Positions 42,844 through 54,400 of a DNA stretch of 64,000 nt are shown in pieces. The stretch lies in the NCBI GenBank assembly GCA_963924555.1, contig OZ004593.1:6196480-6260479 (forward strand), given 5' to 3'. The stretch's first letter is position 1; the number at the start of each line of letters is the position of its first letter. The position numbers and the translations under genes are program-made. This DNA is from Crambe crambe. Taxonomy: Eukaryota; Porifera; Demospongiae; Poecilosclerida; Crambeidae. Below the pieces are notes generated by a model. That model was not told the DNA's origin and ran no database searches. It worked only from the letters and a program-made list of their open reading frames with translations.

Positions 42844-44668
42844 CTGTGGTACTACAGGTTGACCACTTGGAACCATGGGAGAAGAACAGTAGAAAGCTTG
42901 CTGGTCAAGTGGGCATGTGTGCTGGGGTGAGTGTGCTCTAATTAGAATAATGTGTATATTTTGTGTATGTAAGACATTATCTGTGAATTCAACTCCAAAA
43001 AGCTGAAGTGAAAAACGGTTTTTGATCGCAGGTAAAGTTTGTTTCCATCACTACCACTGCTTTTTTTAAACAAGTTTTGGAGTGTAATGTTGATCGTGTT
43101 TTATCGATTTTCCTTCCCAGAGCTAAGCATGGGGAGTGGACGGAGGTGTGGTTTGTGTACAATCTACTACATGTATTCCCGTCCACCCTGTCCTACTGTG
43201 CAATAAGCCTACGCACTATGGCAAATGACTTGTGTTTAGAACCAGTTGATGATGGGTAACTAAACAGCAGCGATTTTATTCAAACTAGATCATGCTTAGT
43301 TGATGCCATATTCTGTAAACATGCACACGTGTATGCAGGTACGTGGAGTGGCTGCAGGAGGAATTGTGTCTACTGCTTTCTGTCTCTTGTATAAGCTTTT
43401 CACTCTGAAGTTGACGAGGAAGCAGCTGACTGCAATGCTCAATCATCGTGACTCTCCATATATTAGAGGTATTGGCTTCATGTACATCAGGTAAGTTCTA
43501 AGTCAAATCCTTGAGAAATCATTATCTACTTTCTTCGTTCTTTCTAAAACACTTTTTTTTCTGCCCTTCACTATCACTCTGCCTTCATTGTCATCCACTC
43601 CAACTACACATAAAACATGCAGATATTGCCAACCTCCTCCAGACTTTTGGGATTGGTTTTCTCCCTATATGGATGATGAAGAGGTGTGTGCTCATAGTAC
43701 ATCAACAGCTTCTCCCTGCTAGTCCTGACAGCAGTGAGGATGTAATTATCTATTTAAAGTCACTTGATACTGTCACTTTTTTTTGGTTTCATCCCCACAG
43801 GAGATTGACTTGAAAGCTGGTGGAGGGTATACTGTTACCATAGGCGATGTGTGTCGAATGATGCTCTCCAAACTGGATTGGTTCGGGACCCTCTTCCCTC
43901 GTCTTCCTGTCCAAGTTCAAAAAGATATTGAGGCTAAAATGAAGGAATACAAAGCGGCAAGGTGAACAAGGTCATTTTGCACTCCCGGACGATTATGTTT
44001 TCTTTCATTTTGTACAGAATGGAAGAGTTTAAGAATGAAAGAGAAAGTAATGGGCAGCAAAACCAAAACGATAGAGACAGTGGCAAAAATGAGTGGGGAG
44101 AGGCTGCCAGAAGAGTACGAGAGGAACGTAGAGTACGGAGGTCACCTCCTACCAGGTGCGTGTTGGGAGTCTTGTGTGCTATTTTTATTTTATTTTATTT
44201 TATTTTTTATATTTTTTTTATAGAGATCGCTCACATGACAGGCCAAGAACTAGATCCCGTTCTAGGGATAGACGGAGGTCCAGATCTCGTTCTAAGGATA
44301 GAAGACGGTCTCGTTCCAGGGATAGGAGAAGGTCCAGATCTCGTTCCAAGGATAGAAGAAGGTCCAGATCCCGCTCCAAAGATAGGTATTCTCGTATCAG
44401 AGATCGAGAGAGACCTAGGTCTAGATCTCGTTCTAAAGACCGGGATAGAAATCGCAACAGTCGAAGATCTAGATCAAGAGATAGGCGAAGGTCCAGATCG
44501 AGGGATAGGCGTGCAAGATCTCGTTCCAGGGAAAAGCGGCATTCTCATTCTAATGACAGGCAAGGAAGGAATCGATCAAGAAGTAGGCGGAGTCATTCTA
44601 AAGAACGCATGAGACGTAGTAGATCAGGTGGACAGAAAAGGAGTAGATCAAGGGAGAGGACAAGATAG
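42557..44668 (+). CDS. PRPF38B: Pre-mRNA-splicing factor 38B
   Basis: Seven exons: 42557-42763, 42858-42926, 43339-43490, 43623-43683, 43801-43961, 44018-44155 and 44224-44668, all in consistent phase, giving 410 residues. The PRP38 domain fills the first half (LPLYGNKDSMNLNSMILTNV, YFKEEL, EVVDEIYYKVDHLEPWE, HRDSPYIRGIGFMYIRY, QPPPDFWDW, DVCRMMLSKLDWFGTLFPR). The last exon is an Arg/Ser-rich tail of many RSRS and DRRRSRS units. The shorter paralogue PRPF38A lacks the YKVDHLEPWE form, so 38B is preferred. The family acts in spliceosome activation in the nucleus. Intron 1 holds a (GTT)n run at about 42810-42840. Confidence 0.93.
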
Positions 44669-45007
44669 TGCGATTTTCATTATTGTATGTATGCTGCTCA
44701 TGAACTAATTTTCCTTCACACATATACTTGATAAATTTATCGACTTCGCAACAGTGCCTGCCCATTAAAGGTCAATGGTTTTCTAATAGGTCTGCTATCT
44801 TTATAAGCAGCAAACCTCAGTTCCTAGATAACTAATCCTAGAAGTTTCAATTACAATATATTGTACGAAAGAACTGAAGGTGGACCTGGCAGCTTATATT
44901 GTGGGATACTTTATTGCTCATGTCCATAGTTGTAGGGAGTAGTTGTGTGTACTGCGCAAATGTTACTGCACATTGAACTGGGAAATCATTACTATCAATC
45001 AAAAAAA
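44669..45007. other. Convergent 3' flanks of PRPF38B and RPL35
   Basis: AT-rich, no coding exon; both transcripts should end here. An ATTAAA at 44765 on the + strand could serve as a PRPF38B poly(A) signal. Confidence 0.5.
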
Positions 45008-45587
45008 TCATTGCTTGACTGCAAAGGTACGGAGAGGATTGTACATGTCTCTCTTCCTCTGTCTCTCAGTCTTTTGACTTCGCTCGTACTTGTTGAGGGC
45101 TTTGCGCATTGCTCTGGTCTTCTTGCGGCGGAGATCCAATGGCTTGTATTTCCTCTTGTTGTAAAGTTTCCTCAAGTTTTCCCTCTGGTTATGACTGATT
45201 ACTGTCAACAATCTGGCTATTGACTTCCTCACCACCTTACTGCAATAAAATACAATTCCCATCACTCATGTATGGTTGGCATTATTTAGAAATACAATGA
45301 AGATGCCTGCAGCCACATATTAAACACTGAGAACAGAGAACCCACTCACATTTTTGATAGCTTAGAGGCAGTTCCACCAGTAACTTTGTGCACCCTGAGC
45401 TGAGAAAGTTCTGTTTTCAGCTCATCCAGCTGTTTCATCAACTCATCCTTGGACTTAGTCCTCAACTCGTGAGCCTTCAGCTTCCCCTGAACAGGTGACA
45501 AACATTAACTCTTGCAATCGCGCTTGCAACATGACTCAAGGCATTTCAACAACGGATTAGTAAAGATACTAAAGACTTACTTACCAT
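45008..45587 (-). CDS. RPL35: 60S ribosomal protein L35 (uL29)
   Basis: Three minus-strand exons: 45587-45585 (only the ATG), 45486-45350 and 45239-45008, giving 123 residues, the same length as human RPL35. Sequence marks: [77 protein letters not shown]. An initiator codon alone on exon 1 is typical of animal ribosomal-protein genes. The protein sits near the peptide exit tunnel of the large subunit. Head-to-head with SELENOF, 64 bp between start codons. Confidence 0.97.
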
Positions 45588-45612
45588 TTCTACCCACGTT
45601 GAAAAAAAAATT

Positions 45613-45625
45613 TGGAGAAAGGAAG
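45613..45625 (-). promoter_or_regulatory. 5' TOP-like pyrimidine tract of RPL35
   Basis: On the minus strand CTTCCTTTCTCC lies about 26-37 bases before the RPL35 ATG, followed by a T-run. This matches the terminal oligopyrimidine starts used by ribosomal-protein mRNAs, and the cap site is probably at its C. Confidence 0.5.
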
Positions 45626-45651
45626 TCACGTGACCACTAAAGGCCCTCAAG

Positions 45652-47133
45652 ATGGTCGATTTGAAGGGGTCAGTTTTGGGCCTCTTCTTTTACGTTAGCG
45701 TTGCTCTAGGTCCGTGTGCGGCTGGAGGTAGCAACTGTGTAGAATTAGGGTACACTTCCAACCTTATGTGTAGTTCCTGTAGGGAGCTGAGAGAGTTTAA
45801 CCTGCAGAAATTGGAAGAAGAGTGTAAGCAATGTTGTCAGCCTGATGGAGATGCTTCTGACGATAAGGTAACTACATATGGGACTGCTAGCTCCTAACCT
45901 AACTTTAGCGATGAAAGTATGGTGCCATTCACAATTGTGAAGATTATTGTCCTAATTAAAGCACACCTAAACAACCCTTGATTGGTTACTTCTATTATAA
46001 GTAGAAGCTGGTCTGCACTTCATGGTAATGATGCTCATATTTGTTTTAGAAATATGCTGGTGCAATTTTGGAGGTGTGTGGATGAAAATTAGGGCGGTAC
46101 CCCCAAATACAAGGTAAGATAAATAATAGTTAGACAACGAGACCAAGGGATCTATGGTCTATTTAGAAACCTGAGGGCTGAGCGTCCTGAGCACAGCAAG
46201 GGTGCTACTAAGGGCCCGAAGGTTTCTAAACAGACCGTAGATTCTGTTGGTCGAGGTATCTAACTTATTTAGACTATAGCCAATCACTGGAGTTGTTTAA
46301 CTTATCTCAACATGCACTTGGAAACAATAACCATGGTTTTTAAAATGCAACAAACATGAATCAGAGCGCACCTAGAAACAATAACCGCGGCCACTGCGAT
46401 GTGTTGCTAGAATTGGACCAATTGGAATGACCATTTTTATCGCCTACGACCTAGGGCAAGTGAGTGCCATAAGGCGTGATTCTAAGTGAATAGAATTCAC
46501 CAAATGGACCAATGAGATTCCTTGATTGTGACTAGCTACAGTCTAAACTTAATTCTACCCTAGCTCTCTAATAAAGCCACTTCTCTAGGTACATTCCTTG
46601 AAACCACATCTTGTCCTCTTTATTTCTTTTCATTAGAATTTGTGAAGGGGGGCCGCAAGAACAAATTTCCAAAGCTACAGGTTCGGTACAAGAAGGGGGC
46701 TAATCCAACACTCAAGCTGCTTGATGACACCAATACTGTCGAGGATACTCTATCGTAAGAATGTGTAACAACTAACAAGTTGGGAGCAAGAAGAAGGGGG
46801 CATTAAGTGGCAGTACCACATCCTATTCTTCTAATTTTGGCTTGGTGTATTAATTTTGTGAGGTACACCCCCTCTATTACCAAAGGAATGGTAATAATTA
46901 TATTAAGTGCTGGCGTAATCAGTCTGTGGTTTAGCATACCTCAGCATGTGGTTATGGGTATTGGTAGGCCAAATGTCTATAATGTTCTGTCCTGATAAAG
47001 ATTTATGGTGATAGGGCACACATGAAGTGAATGTGGTGTAGTTGGCTTGCCTGCTGTGTATGAAGTGAACGTGGTGTGGTTGGCCTTATGTGTGAAAGCA
47101 TAGTCGGTAAAGACTCGGTTGACAGTTCCAGAG

Positions 47134-47225
<92 letters not shown>

Positions 47226-47866
47226 TGGGGATGGGGTATCAAGAACGAGATTCATTTCAAGTTCATAAATTAGGTCACCATTATCAGCTGTTGTGTCCCT
47301 TTCTCATGCTAAGTCTGTAAGATAAGGAGAACACACATCATATTCATAAGTTTGCTATCAGTGCTTTTCCCATACTTTTGAATATGAGAGATGGATGAGA
47401 AATTCATACCTTACCACCATCATTGGTTGGGGGGAGTCTGTCAGGGGATCAGTCACAGTTCCAGCTGTGTTGTGGTCTTGTTCTGAAGGCCTGAATCTTA
47501 TCAGCTGAATTATAGGGAAATGTGGGTAAGAGGGTATTGGGTGATGCATCCATGGTGACTGAAATCACATGGTGAGCTACCCCGGCCACCTGTCCTAAGT
47601 CCACATAAACATAAACTTAGATGACCTTATGTAGCAGCTGATATTCCTGCTTGTGTATTTTTTATTTTTATTTTTATTTTTATTTTTATTTTTTTTACTG
47701 ATTCTGTTGTGCTTGTCTCAGTATCCTAAACTGATTTGTCTTCGTCAAATAACCATGTAATTTTTTATTAAATTTACATTATCCTCTCACTTGTTTGCAT
47801 TTCAGAATTGACAAATGGGACACCAACACCATTGAAGAATTCCTCGCAGAAAAGCTGATCTCCTAA
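45652..47866 (+). CDS. SELENOF: Selenoprotein F (15-kDa selenoprotein, ER thioredoxin-like)
   Basis: Four exons: 45652-45867, 46050-46113, 46637-46754, 47806-47866. They give 152 residues when the in-frame TGA at 46083-46085 is read as selenocysteine (human 165). Exon 1 encodes a signal peptide (LGLFFYVSVALGPCAAG) and the Cys-rich N-terminal domain that binds UGGT (CVELGYTSNLMCSSCRELRE, CKQCCQPDG). Exon 2 holds the redox motif C82-G83-U84 in YAGAILEVCGUKLGRYPQ. The rest is the thioredoxin-like fold (FPKLQVRYKKGANPTLKLLD, IEEFLAEKL). The protein works in ER glycoprotein quality control. A SECIS candidate is in the 3' UTR. Intron 2 holds a MITE and intron 3 a CT microsatellite. Confidence 0.95.
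46083..46085 (+). other. SELENOF: UGA selenocysteine codon of SELENOF
   Basis: TGA directly follows TGT GGA (Cys-Gly) and is followed by AAA TTA GGG CGG (KLGR), the exact place of Sec in the family. The exon stays open and in phase on both sides, so it is not a premature stop. Confidence 0.92.
46129..46264. mobile_element. MITE, about 136 bp, in SELENOF intron 2
   Basis: Starts GTTAGACAACGAGACCAA and ends with a mirror of GTTAGATACCTCGACCAA; the arms continue to TTTAGAAACCT, about 45 bp each with several mismatches. Almost the whole element is foldback; no coding content. Confidence 0.7.
47134..47220. repeat. (CT)n microsatellite
   Basis: About 43 CT dinucleotides in SELENOF intron 3. A (TTTTTA)n run follows at about 47658-47694. 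Confidence 0.97.
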
Positions 47867-48029
47867 ATGTATTATTATGTTGATGTTGTGATTTATCTTC
47901 CTGTGTTTATTTTCCCATTCCTACATACTTTCTCTAACTTGTGTGACACTCAGTGTTGTCTTACCATCTTCTTCCTTTCTAACTTCCTGCCTGCTAATTT
48001 CCCCTCTGCTCACCTCTCTGATTATTATA

Positions 48030-48110
48030 GTCCTTCCCATATCCTCATGACGGCCCTGTAAGAAACTGGCCTGGCCAGAGTGCAGTGCTTGATGCTCAAT
48101 AGGAAGACTA
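48030..48110 (+). promoter_or_regulatory. SECIS element candidate in the SELENOF 3' UTR
   Basis: ATGA at 48047-48050 and TGAT at 48090-48093 can form the non-Watson-Crick quartet. GGCCCTGTA (48052-48060) pairs with TGCAGTGCT (48081-48089), with one mismatch and two wobbles. The upper loop has AGAAA on the 5' side, followed by a mini-stem CTGGC/GCCAG: the form II layout. Sequences outside the quartet also pair (CTTCC with GGAAG). It lies 180 bases after the stop codon. No folding program was run. Confidence 0.75.
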
Positions 48111-48620
48111 TGTTATACATGGACTCTCTTAATCATTATCATCGTTCTCTTATCATATCTAATTATAATTATAATGGCTCTGCTAAAATCTGGCCTGATC
48201 AGGACCAGAGCCTCCTCAGGAACATGAACCTCAGCTGGCATCATGTAATTCTAGAGGTATTCCCATTGGAACTTGAACTTGTGACCAATAAACCATAGCC
48301 TGCAGTTGTGTACAGGTTGGCATCATAATTATTTCAAGATCAGTTATTCATGTGTTTATCTGCATGCACCACTGAACAGCGAATACGGAAGATAGGCACA
48401 CTGCACTGAGGAATAAAGGGTGTGCAGCAGTTAATAGTTCTCATAATAGAAGCTAATATTTTGGTATCATACAGAAGCCAAGGTCTGTTTAATTTCACAG
48501 TTCTTTTTAAAAGAGCCAAATGTACATAAAACTATAACTGTCAGTGTAATAGCAGCTGCTGTTCAAAGATAGATGTTAAACAGATCCTCCGAGTGATATG
48601 ATGCAAAAAAAAAAAAAATG
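48111..48620. other. Convergent 3' flanks of SELENOF and the kelch gene
   Basis: No exon is seen. AATAAA at 48287-48292 (in CCAATAAACC) is a good poly(A) signal for SELENOF on the + strand. An A-run at 48606-48618 abuts the kelch stop codon. Confidence 0.55.
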
Positions 48621-50432
48621 CTAAATGCTAAAGTAACTAGTCCACTGTCCTGATTCAAGGTCCATTTTCTCCACAGAGTTTGAGAAAAAAGTGCCTGTAA
48701 AACCGCCAACCACATATACAGCATTATTGATAAGCATAGCAGCTGCACTTGAACGTTTTACTGCCATAGAGTCCATAAGAGTCCATTCATCATCAATGGG
48801 GTTGTACCTTTCCACTGAATTAATAGCACTTGAACCGTTATAGCCTCCTATTACAAACACTTGATCGTCAATAGTAACAGCAGTGGCATTACGTCGTGGT
48901 GTGGACATTTTGGACACTCCTTCCCACAAATTGCTCGTAGGATTATAGCACTCAACAGTGTTCAAACAGTTCCAGCTTGATGTTTGGCCTCCAATAGCGT
49001 ATATCTTACCACCACACGAGACCACCGCTGCACCTTTTCTTGAGGTCAGCATTGGAGGTACAGACTTCCACTGTTTTTTCACCACATTAAATGCTTCTAC
49101 CGACTTTAAAGGAATGGAGTAGTGAGAACCTCCAACGATGTAGACGACTCCATTTAATGAAACGGCACCAAAATCACTCCTAGCAGTGGATAATTTTGAT
49201 GATAACATCTTCCAAGTTCCTTCAGAAAATTCCTCAATGGAATTCAGCTCCTTTTTTCCATCCGATCCTCCAAGGGCAAACACAATACCCTCGCACTCAA
49301 CTGCAGCAAAACGAGCTCTTTTACTGCACAACTCACCACAAGGCAACCACGAATTGGCCCTGAAGTCAAACTTCTCACAACTTGAGAGGACACCATTCCG
49401 GTCAAACCCACCCACACTCATCAGCGAGTCGTTAGGAAGAGAGATGAGCCCAAACCCACTACGAGCATAAAGCATTTGTGAAAATAAAGTGTTCTCCACT
49501 TGGATTGGAACACCAGTGGTTGGACTTATGGGACAAGAAGCATTGGATAACAGGACATTCAAAACCATCATCGGAAAACGAGGATGAGTGATCAGAATTA
49601 TGGCCGAGATGCCAGAGAGAGCATGTGATGTTAAAACACTCCAAGTGTTGTTGGAATTGGCATCCATGTCGTCAACACATCCATTACTTCCCTGGGGATC
49701 ACCCAGTTGGAGTTTACGAGCAGGAGATGGCTGCTTTTTCGATCGACTGATAAATTCAGCTGCACCCAGCTTCTCTGGGGTGAGATATCTCTCAGATGTC
49801 TTGGATCCAGCCATTTGAACTGAAAAATCAGACATTAACTCCATACATACGAGTTCTTCTCCAAACAGTTGACCCTTCGACTCGAGTGAAAAGTCTGCTA
49901 ATTCTCTTACCACGCTGGGAACTATCTGTTCCATGACATTGGTATCTGTGCTCCAGTTATTCGAGGACCGCGAGACGTCAACGTTCACCTGAGTTCGAGG
50001 CAAGTTCAGCAGTTCCCTCTCGCTCAACATCTTGCTGAAGTTCTTCCTGATGAAGGTATCGCAGAGAGACACTTTTTTCGAAATGCCGAGCTGAAACGAA
50101 ACGTTTCTCACTCCGATGGCGTTAGAAGGCGATAAAACTTTAGTTAACGCCTTGATCAACAAAGAATTCACTTTCTCACAGCTTTGAAGGTCGGCAAAAT
50201 GGCTAACCCCAACATCTCCTTCCCCCAGGTCTACGTCTGAGTTTTGCACGTGTTTTGAGCTGGAACTAGAAGTATCCAGAAGTAGGCGGATCTCGGGCAA
50301 ACACTTTAGAAAGGAAGAAGATCCCGCAATCTCGAGCTCCTCGAGGGGATTTTCGCTCTCATGATTACTATTACTCCAAGAAGGAAAGTGAGGCTCCAAA
50401 AATGGAGTGGGCCTCAAGTCTGCCACGGCCAT
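48621..50432 (-). CDS. BACK and kelch-repeat protein (KLHL/IVNS1ABP-like), intronless
   Basis: A single minus-strand exon of 603 residues. The frame extends to a GTG at 50456 but the first ATG is at 50432. Residues about 85-165 contain the end of a BTB-like linker and a BACK domain (VLSPSNAIGVRNVSFQLG, FIRKNFSKML, ELLNLP). The second half has kelch blades with the usual double Gly and spaced Tyr/Trp (SVGGFDRNG, ALGGSDGKKEL, IVGGSHYSIPL, AIGGQTSSWNCL, VIGGYNGSSAINSVERYNP, VVGGFTGT). The N-terminal half of a BTB domain is not recognisable. Such proteins are usually Cullin-3 substrate adaptors; without a clear BTB that role is uncertain. It may be a retrogene. Confidence 0.8.
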   Translation of the reverse strand: MAVADLRPTPFLEPHFPSWSNSNHESENPLEELEIAGSSSFLKCLPEIRLLLDTSSSSSKHVQNSDVDLGEGDVGVSHFADLQSCEKVNSLLIKALTKVLSPSNAIGVRNVSFQLGISKKVSLCDTFIRKNFSKMLSERELLNLPRTQVNVDVSRSSNNWSTDTNVMEQIVPSVVRELADFSLESKGQLFGEELVCMELMSDFSVQMAGSKTSERYLTPEKLGAAEFISRSKKQPSPARKLQLGDPQGSNGCVDDMDANSNNTWSVLTSHALSGISAIILITHPRFPMMVLNVLLSNASCPISPTTGVPIQVENTLFSQMLYARSGFGLISLPNDSLMSVGGFDRNGVLSSCEKFDFRANSWLPCGELCSKRARFAAVECEGIVFALGGSDGKKELNSIEEFSEGTWKMLSSKLSTARSDFGAVSLNGVVYIVGGSHYSIPLKSVEAFNVVKKQWKSVPPMLTSRKGAAVVSCGGKIYAIGGQTSSWNCLNTVECYNPTSNLWEGVSKMSTPRRNATAVTIDDQVFVIGGYNGSSAINSVERYNPIDDEWTLMDSMAVKRSSAAAMLINNAVYVVGGFTGTFFSNSVEKMDLESGQWTSYFSI

Positions 50433-51421
50433 AACGAACAGATCTACCCCTTTCACTGCTTCAGTAACAAACTCTGCTCACTGAGCTTTAGCTGCTTGCA
50501 GCTTGTGCAAAATAAAAAGGCCACTAATATTACCCGCCAAAAAGCACATTTTTGGCGGTAGAATTGCGGTTTTGAGGTCAGAAACCGAACCCTGATGAAT
50601 TAGTGCGCACTATGCCCAGGAAGTTAGTACGTACAGCAGTACACAGGGACTTTCTACTTTCTCACTTTGTCTACGGAATTACTGCCACCTGGTTGCTTCA
50701 AAGGGAGAGTTGTTCGGGTCATAGAGAACTAAAGGTATAATGAGAGGTGTATTCATGGTTCAGTTAAACCTGACTGTGTGAATGCTTTTAACTGTTGTAG
50801 TTAGCATCATTTGTATAGCATGGCTAGTTGGCTAATAAAGCTTTTATCCCATAAAAGAGTAGGCCTCTGATCACTTTCCCTAGCATGGCATGATCTATGC
50901 TGTCATGTGTTGGTTTATAATAGCCTGAAGGTATAGTGTGTTGTGGAAAATGACCCAAATGCATAGCTTATTCACACATGTCCCAATGACGGCTACATGT
51001 CGAGTTGTGCTAAATTCCACCATTGGACTCTTGCCACTTGAAACCGTGCATAATAATGTACACTTGAGTCCCTCTCTAAATTTCAAATTTGAATGGTCCT
51101 ACCCTTTGGCATTGTATAAATCAGTTCTCTCCATCAGCAGTCACAAACTCTTAAAAGGTATAGTTCCAACTCTCAAAGGACACTGACAGAGGAAGGCTGA
51201 GGTTGACCTACTGTCATGCTTTTTGCTATACAAAATGGGCTTTTTAACACAATGTCCTTCTACACAATACAAAGAAATCATTCTATAGAACGTTTACATA
51301 CATGCCAACAGTGGTACACAATCTCCATAGACACCAAAATGGCCACTGTTGGGGGTGCATTGCAAACGCTCTATACTCTATTTCATATGTATTGTACGTG
51401 TCATAATACCATAGACACAAG
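50433..51421. other. Intergenic stretch between the kelch gene and ICA1
   Basis: Divergent promoters of the two genes. It holds the hairpin CCGCCAAAAA (50534-50543) with TTTTTGGCGG (50549-50558), a doubled E2F-like half site about 100 bp before the kelch ATG. No coding exon was recognised. Confidence 0.5.
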
Positions 51422-54400
51422 ATGGTGGACCAGGAGCCATCATCGTCATCATCAGGCTTCAAGTCCATGGAAGGATTTGGCAGTGCTCATGTGACATCTC
51501 CTTTTTATTACGGCTCTGTTCAGGACGGGGAGTTCAGAAGCGACTCCTTGGAGCAAAAGCTGAAGAAGCAATATTGGAAGACGAAGCAGACTGTCATTCA
51601 GAAACTGGGCAAGAATCAGGACGAGTTTGTGGTTGCTGGCGATGCTGAGATAGATACAAAGCTGGAGGTCAGTGAGTGAATTGGTGATCCCATTCCCCCC
51701 ATCAACTCACTGGAAAATGAGACCCAACTTGATTGTTTCACTCATGGATAAATCAACCATTTGATTCAGCCAATGGCCATGATCAGATGTTTAGTTCTTA
51801 ATTATTATGAAATGGAAAGTGTACATTAATGTCAACAATGCTTAGAGAGGGAAAAAAGTATTGATTGAACTTTCCTTCTTGCAGAAAGCGTATCACCTTC
51901 AGTCTTCTTGCTCTGAGCTCCTTCAGGTTATAGACAAGTACATCTCCAATCTGAGAAGTGAGTATTGTATAGAATGTGAAAAGAGGAAGGACTTTCAAAT
52001 AAAGAGCACCCACTTTTGTTTGGGGTGTCCATAGAGAGCCACTTTGGTGCCTGACTGCTCACTAGATACAATTAACTGTTGATTGTACTAGCTCAAGTGT
52101 AGTAACATGGCTAGCAAGTTCTGTTGTTGCATCCATCATGGACTAGCTACAATCTCTGCTGATTTTAATTGTACTACCTCAAGTGTGGTAACATGGCTAG
52201 CAAGTTCTGTTACAGGTAGGTAGTTGCATCCATGGACTATGTCTCTGCTGATAGTGATCAGTGATGTATGCTACAAGTTTGTGCATGCAAATACAATAGG
52301 AGTGTCACTCGAAGTGCTTAGTCATTGTGGTTTCAGAGAGACATTATATACATGTGTTAAAACTCTGTAGTCATTGTGTTTTCAGAGAGACATTATATAC
52401 ATGTGTTAAAACTCTGTTCAGCATTTAAATAATTTTTCTTTGTAGCTATACTAAGGAAGGACTGATAGTGTACCACATAGCAGCAGTGGTCTGTTATACT
52501 GGCTGTATAGTACCCATGCCAGTGCAGTAGCTAGTATTCATAGATTCAAATTAATCCCTAATGGTTACTGATAAGATGTCCTCTGACCCTTGAATGACCA
52601 CGTTATCTAGACAAATTTCTATACCAAATCCTTTCACCCCTTTAGTGGGTAAAAAATACTTGTTGATTGAATGGCTCTAAAGCAAAGCAAGTGTGCATCC
52701 TATATGTACAAGCCATTGAATTGGGCACATTCTTAGTTGCTATAGAGACAAGATTCACAGTGACCTTTGTACTTGAGTAGCAGATGCAGAGATTGGTGGG
52801 GATAGAGTGTAACACCAAAGGCAACACCATTTTGCATTTTTTCTTCTTCAGATGTGTCTCAACAAGAGTCTGTGATGGGAGAGCATTTGAGGACATGGAG
52901 CGAGACAGAGTACACTAACGCTGGGGAGGTCATGCAGAATGTCGGAAAGGTCGAGGATAATGACAGCAAGAACAGGTGAGGTGGAGGGGGGCTGGGAAGT
53001 GAGATGGGAAGGGGCAAAGAGGAGAGGGGAAAAGGGAAGTGGGTATATGAATTAAGCGATTGTCCAAACATAAACAAGTCAGATAGGCATTCTACACTTA
53101 ATACACTTAACAATTTCTCCCATTGCTGCAGGCTAAAAATGATCCCAACACTTTTAAGAATGCGAAATGAGTTCTCTGTGTTTCGTGACAGTGCCATTCG
53201 AGACCTGAACTACTCGATCCAGCTGCTGGAAAAAGCACGGACAGAATACCGAGCTGCTCTCTTATGGATGAAGAATGTCTCCGAGAAGCTCCATGACCCT
53301 GACTACAAAAACCAACTCATCCGTTTCAGAGAGGTAAATATGATAGTAAATAGATCATCACTTTTTAAAGTGCTAATGTGCAAGTTTTTTTTTACTCCTA
53401 CACTACATGCCTGCTGGATATTGAGCAGCATACAGCTGGATATTGAGCAGCATACAGCTGGATATTGAGCAGCATACAGCTGCATGCACTGCATGTTTGA
53501 TGTTACATTGACACAAGTAGATTGTAGATAATGTCACCTTTGATTCCCTATAGACCCTCAATAAGAATAGCTTGGGACCAGAGCCCATTTTGGATTAGTG
53601 ATTGTGTACAATTTGAATGGAGCACTTTCTAGTTTCCATTTAATGCACCTCAAAATAACCACGAATATCATTAAAATGGCTATTCGGATTTGTGAAGGTT
53701 TGGATTAATGAGGGTCACACTGTAATATAATTTCATGTCCTGTGAAAAGATTCATAACCTCCTCCCTCACTTCTTTGCACAGGCACAAGCTACAGTGAAG
53801 GAGACAAAAAAACGTTTCGAAAAACTAAAGGTTGACCTTGGGGAGAAAATAGACATGGTTTCTGCAAGTCGCTGCAACCTACTCTCCCGCTCCCTCCCAA
53901 GCTACCAGAAAGATATCTTGGAATATTCAGACACTTCGGCCAACGATTTCCATCGTCTCCTTGTGGACTTGAGAAGTCACTATCACCACCAGTACAAGGT
54001 CAAGAAGATGCTGGAAGAGATTAGGGATCTTGAATCGGATGAGCTGCCAATTAGTAACTCTCCAGAACAAGACTTCTCGTCATTTTTACTTCCTGAAGGT
54101 GAAAGGAGAAAACCTCCATTTGATGATGATGAACCTCTCCTTGACGTTGGGAACGAGAGTGCAAATGATGTGACAGGAAAACCCTCACCTTCTGATAACG
54201 GAACGGAAAAGAATCTTGAAAACGAGCATCTCGTGAAACAGCAAGAGAGGGTCCAGGAGTCATTTCATCGTGTAGGTGACCCTTTCTCCTTTGAGAAAGT
54301 TGCAGAGCAAGCAAAGGTGAACGATTTGGTCTTAGGAGGCATAGAGGCGGAATTGAGGGCACTCCAGAATGAAATGGTTCAGCCAGGAAGCTACGATCCC

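Noticed and set aside
46083..46085. Premature stop making SELENOF a pseudogene
   Set aside because: The TGA is at the exact selenocysteine position and a SECIS candidate follows.
46977..47255. Glu-Arg repeat protein
   Set aside because: Translation of the CT microsatellite in SELENOF intron 3.
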